DNA of 64,000 bases. Origin: Macropodus opercularis (taxonomy: Eukaryota; Chordata; Actinopteri; Anabantiformes; Osphronemidae). Within the stretch, counting starts at the first letter, position 1. Every line of letters starts with the position of its first letter. Shown one piece after another: positions 25,295 to 38,234 of this stretch. The translations under genes and the position numbers were made by a program. The DNA lies in the NCBI GenBank assembly GCA_030770545.1, contig CM061100.1, positions 4,905,501-4,969,500 of the forward strand, written 5' to 3'. The notes under the pieces are model-generated. The model ran no database searches. It was not told where the DNA came from and was given only the letters and a program-made list of their open reading frames with translations.

Positions 25295-28200
25295 CTGGCC
25301 CCACCTCTCTGCCTCCTCTGACAGCATCACAAGAGCATCGGGACAAAATGACAGTTGTGTAAGATTGATGAGCCGGAGGCCAAAGGGTGCATCCCCCTCG
25401 ACATCCTCAAGGAAGCAGTTTGACTTGGATTCCCTCAGCTCCCACAAAACCTTGTGACAGCTGATAAAAGTTTTTACTATGCACCCACAAATGCCAGTGA
25501 CACCACGCCTTGACGTGTCCCGTTCGGTTTGTCCTGAGTGGGTGCCGAGCCTCGGGGGAAGCCCGGCCGTGCCCAGAGCCACGCCCCTGGTGACACCGCG
25601 GTCTGGAGAGGTGACAGAGAGGAAGTGGACGTGTCATGGGTCTGGGCTTTATAATTGATGAGAGGACTTGAATGAGAGCTGAGAAACTCTGGCCTTGTGA
25701 AGACCCCTCAAACCAGAACCAATTTATTAATGACCCTACTTCAGAAACTGAGCCTGTGGTAAACATACTGACAGGACGGGCTATTGAGGTCACTCCACTG
25801 TGACACTCGAGCTGATAAAAACTCCCAGATTAGGCATTAATAGACACCACAAGTTCACCACTCAGGACCCGAACCCACTGGTGCATTTAAATTATGAAAC
25901 CCAATTTTTCAAATTACCCATGTATTAAAATCTGTCAGTAAACTATAACAGAGTCAACAGTGAGGTTTGTGGCTTTGAGAGACTAAAACAGAGCAGCGCT
26001 GTTGAACATGCTCACTGTGACAATGCTAAGTGGCATAAAGCAATGCAGCCTTGTGCGACAGCTCAACTAGGAAGCTCCTGACCAGCTTCTGTCACACATC
26101 ACAGTGTACAGTGGACTAGGAAAAGCTACTCATCTGTTCGACAGTGTGGATGGTAAAAGCCCTTCACACTCATCTGTGCAGTCACCCTAGCTGTGCATCT
26201 ATAAAAGATCCCAAGTCTCGAACAGCGCTGTCAGCATGCACCGCCACAGGTGGGGGAGGGAAGGAAAACAAGAGCGATGGAGGAGCACAGGGAAAACAGA
26301 CAGAGAGAAGATATCAGAGTGCAAACTCAAAACAGCGGTTGGAGAGAGGATAAAGACGAACGATGAGAAAATGAATAGGAGGAGGATTCTCGTCATGGAA
26401 AACAAGAACTGAACCACTGCACAAAGAAACACGATCATGTGGTTTCAGGGCTGTGGGACCAACACGTTTATCATATTATGCTTTTGTTTTTCCATTTCCT
26501 GGAGGCCAGTGTTACACGTGGCGACACGTTTTCCACACTTTATTGCAGAAAGACATGTTTTGCACAGAGCCTGCAGACATGATGCAATGCTGGTGAATCC
26601 TAGTGCAAAGAATAAACAGAACAAATACATGAAATTCTGGGTCATTTAAATCCTTCATGGAGGGTTCATGGACTCTGTACTTTTTGCACACAAACACACA
26701 CATCTACACACACAAAGCAGTGTGTGGAAGGGGATTATGCAGGCTTGAATTTCAACAGAAAGAATCCCTGTCTACAAGCACTATGGAGCAAATCTGGCTT
26801 TAGAAACGCTCCTCATCCCAGAGCATCCTGGTACAATGGAGGGCTGAACTTAAAATCCTGCAGTGGAAACATGTTCATGTTCACATTTTTGAGGATGCAT
26901 AAGCACATTTGCACGTGGATCATCGGCACCTGCATCAACCCGAGCGCGTGCTGGCCAGATGGATCTACGGCGGGTTCGCGTCTGGGAATACCAACTGGAA
27001 TGCACATACTTGCAGGAATGCCCACTGATTTCCTGCTACGAGCAAATGTTTGCTCAAGTCAGAGAAAGAGTTTGGCGTGTGTGTTAGGGAGAAAGTAAGC
27101 CAGCTTCTTCTGCCTTTGTATGAATCTTAAGTAGTCCCATGTCGGGGGAGGCTTTGTTCGCCATCACCGTCGGGGGGGGGGACATCTTTTAACTTTTCCC
27201 TTCACTTCCTTTCTGGCATAACATTTATCATTCTTCCCCGACGAACAATCATCCTACAACATGGTCTAGCATCTAGCGCACAATCACGACCATCCCTTCC
27301 CCCCCGTCTTCCCGTTCTGGTTGCTCGGATACCTTTCATTCAATGGGACAGCTTGTCAACAACCTCATCACTTACTTAGGAGCTCCCAGCCTTAGCCCCA
27401 CTTCATTTAGATTTAGCCCAGCATCGCCTTATTAAAAAGTCCTGCTACATTTTGTTGTCAAATTAAAGAACATCTTTTTCTTGTTTGCCTTTCATGTCGC
27501 ATCCAAAACACTTAAAACCATCCAAGGCTGGATGTCTGGCTCTGCAGAAATTGCAACTTAAAGTGGTATAACCTTCTAATTTGCAAGAGAATTTCCCCTC
27601 TGGTCAAATATAGCATTCTCCAGCTCTTCCAACCATCTACATGCGTGATGTTGTATGCTGGCGTTAGTCAGGGAGGCTGCCTTGAGGCCTGGCTCACAGA
27701 AGGGCTGAGTGACTCACCAGGCAACAGGTGCATCAGGAAGAAATGGAGACTCTCACACAATCACACAAGCTTTGTTTTTTTCCTACCAGCAACACCTTGG
27801 AAACTCCGCTCTATGCACGTAGAAGCTCCCACTTCAAGGACCCCAGACAACCATAAGTCTTCACAACAATTATGAACGTTTTATAAAAACAACCTATTAC
27901 TTTTTACTGACTAAACGTTGTTGTAGGTTTGTCCCTTTCATTTTCTGTAACTCGAGCCCATAATAGGTCTTCGCTGTGTCTATTCACGTTCAGCTGACTG
28001 GCCTGCATCACTTATTCCACTTATTATGAACACTGACAGCAGATTATTTTGCTTACTGCACCCAAAGTCTTCATCGTCCACAGATCCAATCTGACAAAAC
28101 CCAGGACTGAGACGCAAAGTTGACAAAAGAGACAAAAAGATAGGAAGCATAATTAGAGAACAGGTCCAAAAGGAAAAGGGGGAAGGGGAAAGATGAAGGA

Positions 28201-28548
28201 GAAACAGAAAAGAAAGAGGGAGAATACAAAAAAGGGCTGAAGGGAGAGAGTTGTACGGCAAAGGCCAGAAAATAAAGACCAGGGGCAGCAGCAACATACC
28301 AGCACACTGAAGGAGAATGCAAATCAGCCCTCATGCTAATGTCATACATCTTGCAGTGTAAAACAGACTGTCTTTATACTCAACAACACACTTCTCTGTG
28401 CTATCAAGCACAAACACGCTCACACAAACACATCCTGGGGAAGAGTAATCACAAAAGACAACATCTCTCACTTCACACAAAACAAAAGGCTTGGGTACAG
28501 TAGGCTCTTTACACAGACACACACTTGTGAGGACATTAAAGCACTTAC

Positions 28549-28663
28549 TTGTCCGTCATGGCGTCGGCTAGGGAATATTGATTCATTAAAACTTCTTTTG
28601 ACTTTTCTTCACACAGTTGGAAAAAGTTGCAGGAGTTGCTGAAGTACACGACACAACAGAGGT
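28549..28663 (-). other. sema4d: Candidate noncoding 5' exon of sema4d
   Basis: On the minus strand a pyrimidine-rich tract ends in TTACAG at 28664, and 115 bases later a strong donor GTAAGT begins at 28548. The segment contains ATGs, including ATGACGGAC near its 3' end, but reads no known domain. It lies between the inferred promoter (about 34.9 kb) and the sema4d start-codon exon, which suggests an alternative or internal 5'UTR exon. No homology supports it; splice-site quality is the only evidence. Confidence 0.35.
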
Positions 28664-31600
28664 CTGTAAGAAAAGGAAGTAGCAAAATTAGTGTGAGTGA
28701 ATTATTAGTGAAGGAATTTATCAAAGCTGTATTAACTGACTTAATATGTATGTAGGTCAAGTTTCTAGACGACAGATGCAGAAACAAAAACCTCAAACGA
28801 ATATTCTGAGCCGATCACTTCTGCTGCAGCACGCCGGCAAAAAGGGGGCCATCATCCAGCTCAAGACAACATCTAACTTTACAGACATGCTTCAGTTGCT
28901 CACAATTAGCCCAGCAAAAGGCCTGGTCGGGTTGGGGATGCCGTTACCATGGTTACCTAGGCAGCCAAGCAGCCAGCTAGCTATAGAGAGCGAGAACAAA
29001 TCCTGTGGGTAGTAAGCAGACAGTACCCAATCACAGGCAAAGAATGAACCGTGTGACATCAGGGCCGAAGATGACAAATGTGGATTCAGCGTCAAAAGCA
29101 AAACTTATCCAATAATCATCACAAATAAAATAAACTATGCACACGTCAGATCATGATGCACAGCAATCAGCAGACATTCACTGCTGGTAGAGGTTTAAAT
29201 TTTAATGAGGCGATGGGACGGGACACATCCGGCGTCCTGCTGGCTCATGAGCAATTCCCCAAACCAGGCATAAGCGCTTTAGATTATCCAAACACAACGA
29301 TAGCAGCACGTCAGATTTATAGATTATACTCCATGGTGTGTTAACACAAGCATAACGCAGAACGTGACCTGCCAAAGAGGGATTTCAGTCCTTTAAGCAG
29401 ATAAAGGTTATAAGACAGATAAGTATACATAATAAACCTGAAGCAAACATCATTCAGACGCTAATCCATCACTGATTAACCAAATGGTTTTATCAGGTTT
29501 GAGCTGACAGGGTTCAAACTGGGACGAGACAGAGGAGTGAAGGAAGGGTCTCGAACCCAGACGGGGGACTGTGACTCACTGTGCCTTACTTCTCCTCTGC
29601 TTTCCTTTTACCTCGTCTAAATTGCATTAGGCTTCAATTCTGAACCGTGTGTCGAAACGGTCTCTGCAGCAGCTTGTTGAACTTGGGTCCATTCGTCTGT
29701 GGCCAAACAAGCATTAGCTGCATACGCCCGAGTAATTAATTTAGCTTATTTCCTCCGGTATCTCAGCCGCTGTGTTCATGGGAATATGTCCTTAAGATAA
29801 ACAAAAACTGTGATTCCAGTTACACCTATCTCTCAAGAAGCACATTAAATCCACAAGACTCCCACCAAAACAGTCAAGCTTTAAATGTCTACGTTTCTGC
29901 AGAGCAAGAGTTCTTTACTCTTACTCTTTTGACTAAATGCAAACAATGATATGGCGTCTGGAAGCCGGCTCCATGTTCAATACCATGCTGAATTAACAAC
30001 AAAAGAAAAGTCAAGCTGTGCTGCGAGCGTGTGTGAATCTGCAGCTTGTGGTTTTTGCACACGATTGACAGCAGAACGTGGGTTTTGTGAGTGCACGGCA
30101 AAGAAACGGAGCAAAAGCAATGCACCAAGCAATGTCGACAAGCCCTTCACAAGCAAGCAAACCGGACAGCGTCTCCAAGTGCTGCCCAGTCACGGACACC
30201 AACATGTGGCAGTGTGACGGGTGAGTAGTGCCACTCCTTACGCTCGCAGGGGAGACTCCTGAACTCCTGACAACTGCCCACATCCATTCCCATATTTTGC
30301 CGTACACACAAATATAAATACGCATTCTTACATTTCAGGACTCAACTCAAAATGAAGCCTATTGGTGAAGTCGACCAGCAAACACGCGGCATCTTGACAT
30401 CCTGCCGGTCACCGCCACCAATTAATTATTTACCGCCCATCTAAAATTTGGGTAAAAATAGCATGCACCATAGTGGACGCCTCCTCCCCTGCACAGGATA
30501 GCACAGTTTAAGCTTTTAGAAGCCGTGCGGTCCGATTGCTGCAGCAGAAGGGAAAAGGTGTTGACTTTGCACGATCCCGACAGTCAACACAAGCACGGGC
30601 GTCCACGCAGGCTGTCTGCGACGTGTACCTTACCATAATCTGAGTGGGAAGCTCCTGTGGGCTGAGTGAGGACAACGCGGTAGGAGAGGCTCCTCCACCC
30701 TGGCTCAGTCACACTGGTATTGACGACCAGTCACCAATGGTTTCCTGACAGATTAAATTAAATATTTAATCTGATTATCCAGCGGTTTGTCACCATCTTC
30801 CCATTCACTCCCCAGACATGCTCCTTGCTCTGCCACTCACTCTCCTCCCTCCTTTGCTCTGCATCTCTATCTTGTGCGATAAACATAAAAAAAAAAAAAA
30901 AGAGGCTGCAAGGGGTGGAGGTGGAGAGATAGTGCTTGCATTAAAGGGCTGCTTCACTTCAATGCCTGTCAGTGCCAGAGTGTCTCCATCTGAGGGTGTA
31001 GCAAAAACAGGCAGGACCTGCCTTCCCCCCCGTCACAGCACTCGAAACGCTGCTCGCCAGCGGAGAGCGACGGTGCAGGGATCGCGCCTCTGGAAAGCGT
31101 CAACGCACACAATTGCCGAGGAGGGGGGGGAGGGGGAATTTGGGGTGAGGGATAGGAAAGAAGGGGGGAGGGGGTTGAGGTTAAGGTGGAGTGCGCGCGT
31201 CTGTGGGAGTGTGTCTATTGTTGTGGCGACGTTTCTTTATGCCCCCTCTCTCCTAAGGAATGAATGCAGGTCCAGCTGCTGCTCCATCTCAGCAACGTAT
31301 GGCTGGTGTGCAGTGCACACTCGTGTTAACTGTGATGACAGTTTGCACACATTAACGTCCCGGACTTCCAGCCCAATATGCAAATTGTAGTCAAACGAAA
31401 CCCATCATCTTCTCTACTGACCAATAAACAAATGCTGCAGTTTCCAACCACGGAAACGCTTCATGACAGACAGAAGTTGGACAAACGGAACAGTTTCTCC
31501 ATGCAGCTGTGTCAGACAGCGATATCCTGCACAGTAACAGAATGTACTGTATGTAGGCTAGCTTTCCCCACTTCATTCCCTTCCAGCTCCCTGCTCTCAG

Positions 31601-34439
31601 CAACACAACTCTGGGAACCTTGTCAAAACACAAAGTAAGCTATCAATAGCTGCAACACATCAGTAAGCTCCCTGCACCCCGTAGATGCAGCACCTTGGGA
31701 ATCTTGCGACTTCGTGCGCAGCTTTCCCATTAAAACAAATAAACGACTGGGGATGCTGACACAATAAGTACGATGAGCCACAGACAACAATGGACCCAAC
31801 TGAACCTGTCAGGACTGTTTTAACTTCATTGTAACACAACACGTGAAACAACAAACAGGAAACCAAGCCTCGCAGCCAGCGTTTGTATCTTTGTATCAGC
31901 TGTTTAGAAAGCATCATGAGACAACTTTGCTGAGACATCCCTGGAATGCAGCAATGCATTATGCATGGTCACTAGCACGCAAGCACAGGCATAAAGTGCC
32001 TGCGCATGCTGCTCATACAGAGGCAGATGCTGTCTCCAATAGGAAATTATTCCAGCCTGAGGGTGTTGGGGATATTAGGGTGTGGCAGGGGGTTGTAAGT
32101 TTCAGAGAGAGGTGGGGGTTGCCTTAGATGTCTGCACAGCACACCTCGACATCAGAGCGCCACAGACAGGCCCCTGACCTTTAACTCCTGCAGGAGCATA
32201 ACAATGAGGCTGCAGCAAATCAAGCTCAGCGACCTTGTTTCCTCAAACAGTGACATTTAATTGGCTCATATGAGCCGTGACTACTGTTGTAACGTTTGAA
32301 CGGAATTAAAGAAAATCTAATGAGCCGACTCGACTGCAGGAGAAGCTTGATAGTGACACGGGATGGGGGGTGTCAGAGACTGAACATCTTTTACAGTGAC
32401 CCCCACAGCAGGAGGCAACGTGCTACCGCCCAGATTGTTTCCAGATACTCCAACCTTTTCTACCAGTAGAGCTGGCTGCTGACCCAACTCAGCTGTGGGT
32501 GTGAGCAGAAAGCATCAGAAGTTCACCTTCAAACCCACCAAGAGTTTATTGAATGACATGACCATCACTGCAGGGATGCAGAGAAACAGGAGTCTTTAAA
32601 AACAGATTCTCCGTTGAATACAATGACTGCAGTTGGAGACGCTGTATGTGGGCTTAAAGCAGGCTCCCTATAAGCAACACTGGACACAGTCCAGTAGGAA
32701 CCAATTTCAACGTTCCAACTTTTTACAGCAGAGAAATCTGACAAACAGCCAGAGCTTGGTCTGAAACCCAAACAAGGGATCCAAGTAAATAACGCCTGAC
32801 ATCCAAAACAAATGCCATTTCTGCACAAAGTTCACATCTCAAACAAAGCTCTCTTTCAGACATGCAGCTTCTGACTCTGTGCCCGTTTCCCACCAATTAG
32901 GAATCGATTATTGATAAAAAGGAGGGCTCTAAAGATGGGGTAGCGTGCTCGAGAGTAGTTGTAATCAAAGAGCATTCTGTGTAATTACATTTAGCATGTG
33001 AAACCTGGGATTCCGCTGACTGGAAGAACGTAAACGTAATCAGATCAATAACAGAATGTAAACTAATCAAATACAGACTCGTGCAAGTTAAAACTGACCC
33101 ATTTTCTAATATTTGGAGCCTATGTGAAAAGATTTACTCCCGTAAAAAGCAGGGGGGGAATTTTAATCCCACAGTTTAACCTAAACACAATCCACAGAGA
33201 GAAGACAATAGCTGGAACACAAAAAATGCATCCAAGTCATTTTTTCAACAAATGCTAACTCAAGGAAATTAAAGCATCTTTTAAAAGACAAACCCCACAA
33301 GAACAGCAACGACTTCACAACACAACCCCAGTACGACAGACTGCTGGGCCGCACACAGCCAGTGTTTTAATGATTTGTCTGCTGGTGAACGATCACACAG
33401 CAATATCCTGTTCTGGCTGGTTCTACCCCCCTGGAGGGTCTGGCTGGCATGATTCTGGCTTGCCCGGGTACCACCGGAGCGCCAGCTAGCCCATCATATT
33501 GACAAGATCTGGGTGGCTGTCCCAGTGCCTGACGCAACCCAGCCAAGGACCTGTGGAATTAAACTCGATGAGGCAGAAGAATTAGATATTGAGGCCACGA
33601 GGGAAAAGCTGTCAGTGCTCGTGCATTTTGGTGAAGGATGGTTAACGTCACTGACAAAGCAGTGGAAAACACATTTAGCAATAGTAACACAACAGCTGTA
33701 TTTGGAGTAAAACCAAATAGCTGCAGAATGTCAGCGCTAAATGCAAAGTAACAAGAGATAGATTCATCTGTATATTTTCCCCCATCAGTGTCTAATGCTA
33801 AAGAGGATGTTGAAAAACAGGCAGCAGCTTATTCCATCTGCAAATATGATGTTTTTCATTGCCTTGTCAATATTATTTGGAGAGAACATCTAGTCATCAC
33901 TTTGGAAATCAGGCAATCTGTAATGGAAAAATAACACTTTCTAACATTCTGCAGTCTAGAAATATACACGTTGTTTAACTTGTACTGCTCAGCTTTTCAC
34001 ATTATCATTTCAGCCCCAATCTGAAAACTGCACACAATGACTTCAGCCTATGTATTTCACTGGAGGCTTGAAGACGATCCAGAGAAACAACAGGGTGATG
34101 AAGAATTACAGCGCACAGGGCTGAGGCAGTGCCAAAGACGCAGGTCTTCAGAGGTCAGACCAGGAGACAGAAAGCAGCTAAACACATTTGTGACAGTGCA
34201 AGTCTTGCAACAACAACACCGGACATCGTGCGTAATGCAGGTGTTTGTCACTGGACGCTCCAACCAGTCCTCTTAGAAACTGCGGTTATGTGGCCCACTC
34301 CTGTCAATAAAGGTCTTTTGTTACTGCAGTGAAAGAGGACCCTTGATTTATGCATGCCAAGGGTAGAAACTCCCTGGATGACCTCGGAGTGCCAGAGTAC
34401 GTTTGGGGGGTTAATGTTTAAAAAGATCTGCCAGTGGAC

Positions 34440-35073
34440 AGACAGTATTAAATTCAGCAGTTTAATGGGAATTTATGGACCGTGACGTGAACTTCTTCAG
34501 CGCAACAGTCATCCGCTAACATCCACGTTTCTCTGCCTTTAGATTTCGAAAACACGTGGAGAAGTAAAGCTTCACTTTTACGCGCGGTCCAAAAAGTGGA
34601 ACAGCGTGAGAACAGAAAGCCGTAGCGATGTACTTGCGTATTTCTAACCTCAAACGGGAGTTCGGGCTGCTGTGCAACAAGTGCAGTGAGAGCTCGTTGC
34701 AGTCCGCGACAGCACACACGAGTACGAGCAGCGGGGCTCAGGCTGGAAATAACGCAGCGATTTGTACCAGCAGCCGGCGAAACGCGAGCGCAACGGCATT
34801 AAAGGTGGAAGCGACTCGTACTCACTGTGGCGGACGCGTTTTTCCTCTGCGTCCCGGTGCGTGCGGAGATGAGCGGCGTGACAAAGTTTGGTTTGTCGGT
34901 CTCTCAGCTCAGCATGGCGGCGTCTGAGGCCAGACACTGAATTCAAACCTCTAGCGGCTGATATCAACACAGAGGAGGAGGGAGCTGGTGGAGGTGGGGG
35001 AGGAGGAGAAACTTCACTGACAGCTCCAACCTGCGCTTTGATTTCACAGCAACTGGTAGAAAACAACTAGTCC
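34440..35073 (-). promoter_or_regulatory. sema4d: CpG-rich promoter and putative first exon of sema4d
   Basis: This is one of two clearly CpG-rich patches in the 16-43 kb interval. On the minus strand a consensus donor GTGAGTAC starts at 34825 (ACA|GTGAGT), so a noncoding exon ending at 34826 and starting near 34.9-35.0 kb is plausible. The plus strand has a G-rich run at about 34988-35010 and a weaker donor (CCA|GTAAGT) at 35074, so the promoter may fire both ways. No TATA box is evident. The link to sema4d is by position and strand only. Confidence 0.4.
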
Positions 35074-36990
35074 AGTAAGTAGGAAAGTACTTGAATCAAA
35101 ATAAATTTTAATTATAGTAATAATAATAACCTTTAATACACTTTTCTTGCATAACATTGCATATATGTGTGTGTATCTTACAGCTACAAAATCTAATATT
35201 TATATATTATTGTATCTGTAGTAAGTACTTTGTATTATAACAATTCTCATAACAAATAACTTTGAGCCATATTATCTTATGTAAAACATCTACTTCAGCC
35301 TCAACCAGTCTTTAACCATTAACCTCCCAGGTTGTTAAACGTGTGCCCTGAGAATGTGACCTGCATGTCCTCTGTGGTGGCCACAGCAGCTACAGCCACG
35401 GTGAGGGGCCAGTTACCTTAAAACCCAGGCTTAGAGGATTCTGTAGGTGGGGCTGGTGGGTTTAACAGGTCACACTGGAGGTCAAAGGCTCTACAACATT
35501 TTCGTAAAGGAGAAGTGAATCAAAAACACAGTGAAGGAAAGACAAGCTGACCCTTGTCTCATTGTGCAGGCCAGCGGAGGAGGGAGTGGGGCTTTCCGTG
35601 GCACTGCAGGTCGAGCACAATACCATCTTTGAGTCAAGAACAGATTGCTCCTGGTGGAAGACAGAAGAGTGTTGAGGTCTAGCTCTCTGGCTGCGCTCAA
35701 TAACAAACGTTGGGGAATTTACCTGCTCACTTGAGCTGCAGTAAGTCCTTTTTACGTCAACAAGGAAGGTTTAGACCCCTTTCCTTCAATATGCCAATAC
35801 TCCCAGGCACGGGCCGCTATTCTACAAATTGTTTACATTCATATCAGATCTCGGGTGATTTGAGAGGCAAGAGTTGAAGGCTGGCTGCAGTTAAAAGGGG
35901 ATGGTAAGTGCTGCTTGAAATGAATACGTAAAGCAGCTGGGTTTATCTTCACTCACTCCGTGACATGTGCTGCTAAGGGAAAACAGGTGACTGAGGAATG
36001 CGTGCTGAAACTCAAATGTAATACTGGAGCTCAAATGATTTGTTGCCACTTAGGCAAATCAGATTTTTTAAGGCATTAGATTATGTATTATGTACTATAT
36101 TTTGAAAATCTTTGTTCGCATACTACTGATTCCCTTTGTCTCACTTTTGCTGGGCACAAACTGCAATTGTTGGTTGTTCGTTTACTGTCACAATAGAATG
36201 ACATCAATTTGAAAAACATAAAGGCAGAAGAGAACTACTTTACCATATTTTAATACCGCATTGGAAAGAAATATCAGCCCAACTATAAAAAAAACAAAAG
36301 TACAGTCAGACAAAGAGGAACACACACAATGGATGAGAAAGTAACAGAGGAAGGTCTAGGCTTCCAGTGAAGTATATGATCTTCATGCCTGAGCTCCTCA
36401 CACACCAGATGGGTATATTTAGAGTCTCGTATCCATGCTACAAGGCAGGCCACAATTATTCACAACACTGGAAGGGCCTTTACTGGTCTGAGATCAAGTG
36501 GTCAAGAAGGGAGTGTGTGTATCGACTGGTACGGGATGGGATTAACGCCACGAGAGTCAGAGTTCAGGCGCAGTGGTTTACTCATGTTAAGGGCGAAGCG
36601 TAAGCTACAGACGTGTTCAGCTTCAGGGGGAAATAGAGCTTTTATCACTTTAAATATAAGACGTGTTGACGTAATGCGTGTTTTCCATAGCTGATAATAA
36701 AATGACAGGCAGTTCAGGCAGTTTTAGCAGTAGTTTGCATATGACCAGGAAATTCCCAATAGCCATGCAAAAATGGAAAAGGGCAAAGGTTTAGTGTTCC
36801 AGCCAGTGAATGTCCCTGCAAAGGTTCAATCAATTAAATTTAATATGAACATCTATATATATATTTTAGACTAGTGTACACACAAATTCCAACAATATGA
36901 TGCAACAGCGCCAAACACTGAAAGCTGGTTGAATATAACTTGTTTCCTTTCGTTCTCTTGCTTTTGTAAATACAAGCAGGGCGTCGAAGC

Positions 36991-37010
36991 AGCACCATCT
37001 AGCGGCCAGT
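36991..37010 (-). promoter_or_regulatory. Candidate CTCF-binding motif
   Basis: Read on the minus strand, the core GGCCGCTAGATGGTGCT is close to the vertebrate CTCF consensus (GGCC, variable, CTAG, then a GGCGCT-like end; here GGTGCT). It sits between the sema4d and add1 promoters, where an insulator would be useful. Motif match only. Confidence 0.4.
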
Positions 37011-37704
37011 GCTGTGTATGTCGTGGCTTTGGTAACTTGCTAAATTGTGCCCATTTGTGCGAATTCTGTTGCACCTGTGCGTCAGCAACTTACAATTAAA
37101 CTTCAGCTGCACTGTGAGATTGCACCCGAAGGAACAGAGGGACTAGAGAGCCAGTAACAGGAAAACTGTGATGGATGTGATGTTTGGAGTGGTGTAAATA
37201 AAAAAAAAAAACCCCACTGGCCTTTCAAGGATACTCAGTGATTCGTGACTGCCTGAAAACACAGCGCAAAACACCGTGCAGCTGCGTGGGTGTGCCCAGG
37301 AAGTCAGTCCTGTCAACAGCTGTCCCTACACAACTCAGATACATCCAGTGCAGCCCCAGTTGGTGGTGAAAGCTTTGTTTCAGAGTCATGTGCAACACGG
37401 CGTTAGGCCTAAATGCTGCAATGGCCATGGCTGGTTCTTAAAATAGTATTACTAATACATTATGACTGCAGCAAGTTGCAACAGGTTAAATGTTGCACAT
37501 ATTAAGAGTAAGCATGTGCTGCAGCATAGAGACAAGGACGGGAGCACCTCTGGATCTGTAAGGAAGAAAAACCTAGATTCGTACAAATCTATAATATGTA
37601 GAACTACTGTAATACATTGTTCAGTCTTTAGTATATTGCTATTTATAGTACTGTACAAGCTTTAATGGAATATCTACCTCAGTATATTTTATTGTTTTAT
37701 GATG

Positions 37705-37754
37705 TTACTGTGCCCCTGCACCTGGCGAATTCCCCCGTGGTGTCAATAAAAGCC
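37705..37754 (+). repeat. LINE/SINE 3'-tail-like relic
   Basis: Contains GGCGAATTCCCCCGTGGTGT followed by CAATAAAAGCC. It closely resembles the fish retroposon ending 'AATTTCCCCTTGGGGATCAATAAAGT'. The element body is not recognisable upstream. Confidence 0.45.
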
Positions 37755-37980
37755 TTATATTACCTTTATCCTAAATGATGTGATTGTGTTGTTGGCTGAA
37801 GAATGACGAAGTGCTGTTTTATAGGTTTATACGTTAATGCTTAACTAGTGGCCGATCAGTGACTGTGGACGTCCACCACCAGGTTCATCCTCTCCCTCAA
37901 CAGCTCCCATATCCCACAGTGAACCACAAAAGCGTAAACCTTCATAATACATCCACGCACAAGACCCACATCCCCTTTAG

Positions 37981-38234
37981 GGGCGGGTGTATTGTCCATC
38001 CTCCAACCACTGCCTCTGCTGTTGTCACGTGTGAGCCAACGACCAATGGCGAGGCTGGGATTAGCCCGTTTGCCGCACCCAAGAAGGATGATGGTGGATG
38101 GGCGGAGCGACGACGCAAGGACGGCGAGATAAACCCGCTCTGGAAGCGTCAGGGTAGGGGGAGAGAAATATTGAGAACCTCCAGCGCTGCTTTCACCGGC
38201 GTAGTTTCTGTGTCTTCGCTTCGACAACGTGAGG
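37981..38234 (+). promoter_or_regulatory. add1: add1 promoter and putative noncoding first exon
   Basis: CpG-rich patch with a canonical E-box CACGTG at 38026-38031, a CCAAT box at 38043-38047 and a GC box GGGCGG at 38100-38105, in the order expected for a TATA-less plus-strand promoter. A good donor (GAGG|GTAAGC) follows at 38235, so a noncoding exon of roughly 80 bases ending at 38234 is likely. It would splice to the start-codon exon at 43828. Conceptual open frames on both strands through this island are by-products of CpG-rich composition. Confidence 0.5.

Larger units (their letters stand above)
16661..34819 (-). other. sema4d: Probable sema4d 5' intron region (about 18 kb)
   Basis: No protein-coding exons are recognisable on either strand. 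Long introns separating noncoding 5' exons from the start-codon exon are usual for SEMA4D. The region contains one well-bordered candidate noncoding exon (28549-28663), a repeat relic (23146-23172), an ACACA microsatellite (about 25272-25294) and ordinary spacer. Open frames such as 30818-31390 (plus) are G/A-rich and lack domains or splice support. Assignment as intron depends on the promoter being near 34.9 kb. Confidence 0.45.
35074..37980. other. Spacer between the sema4d and add1 promoters
   Basis: AT-rich intergenic DNA between two divergent CpG-rich promoters. It holds a CTCF-like motif (36991-37010) and a retroposon-tail relic (37705-37754). I see no coding exons; the frames present have no recognisable similarity. 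Confidence 0.5.

Noticed and set aside
30818..31390. 190-codon open frame on plus in the sema4d intron
   Set aside because: Low-complexity G/A-rich stretch, no domain, no flanking splice signals of note.
34888..35070. Short plus-strand coding gene from the ATGGCGGCGTCT start near 34915
   Set aside because: Frame closes after eight codons, and the longer overlapping frame is Gly-rich from a purine tract; no homology.
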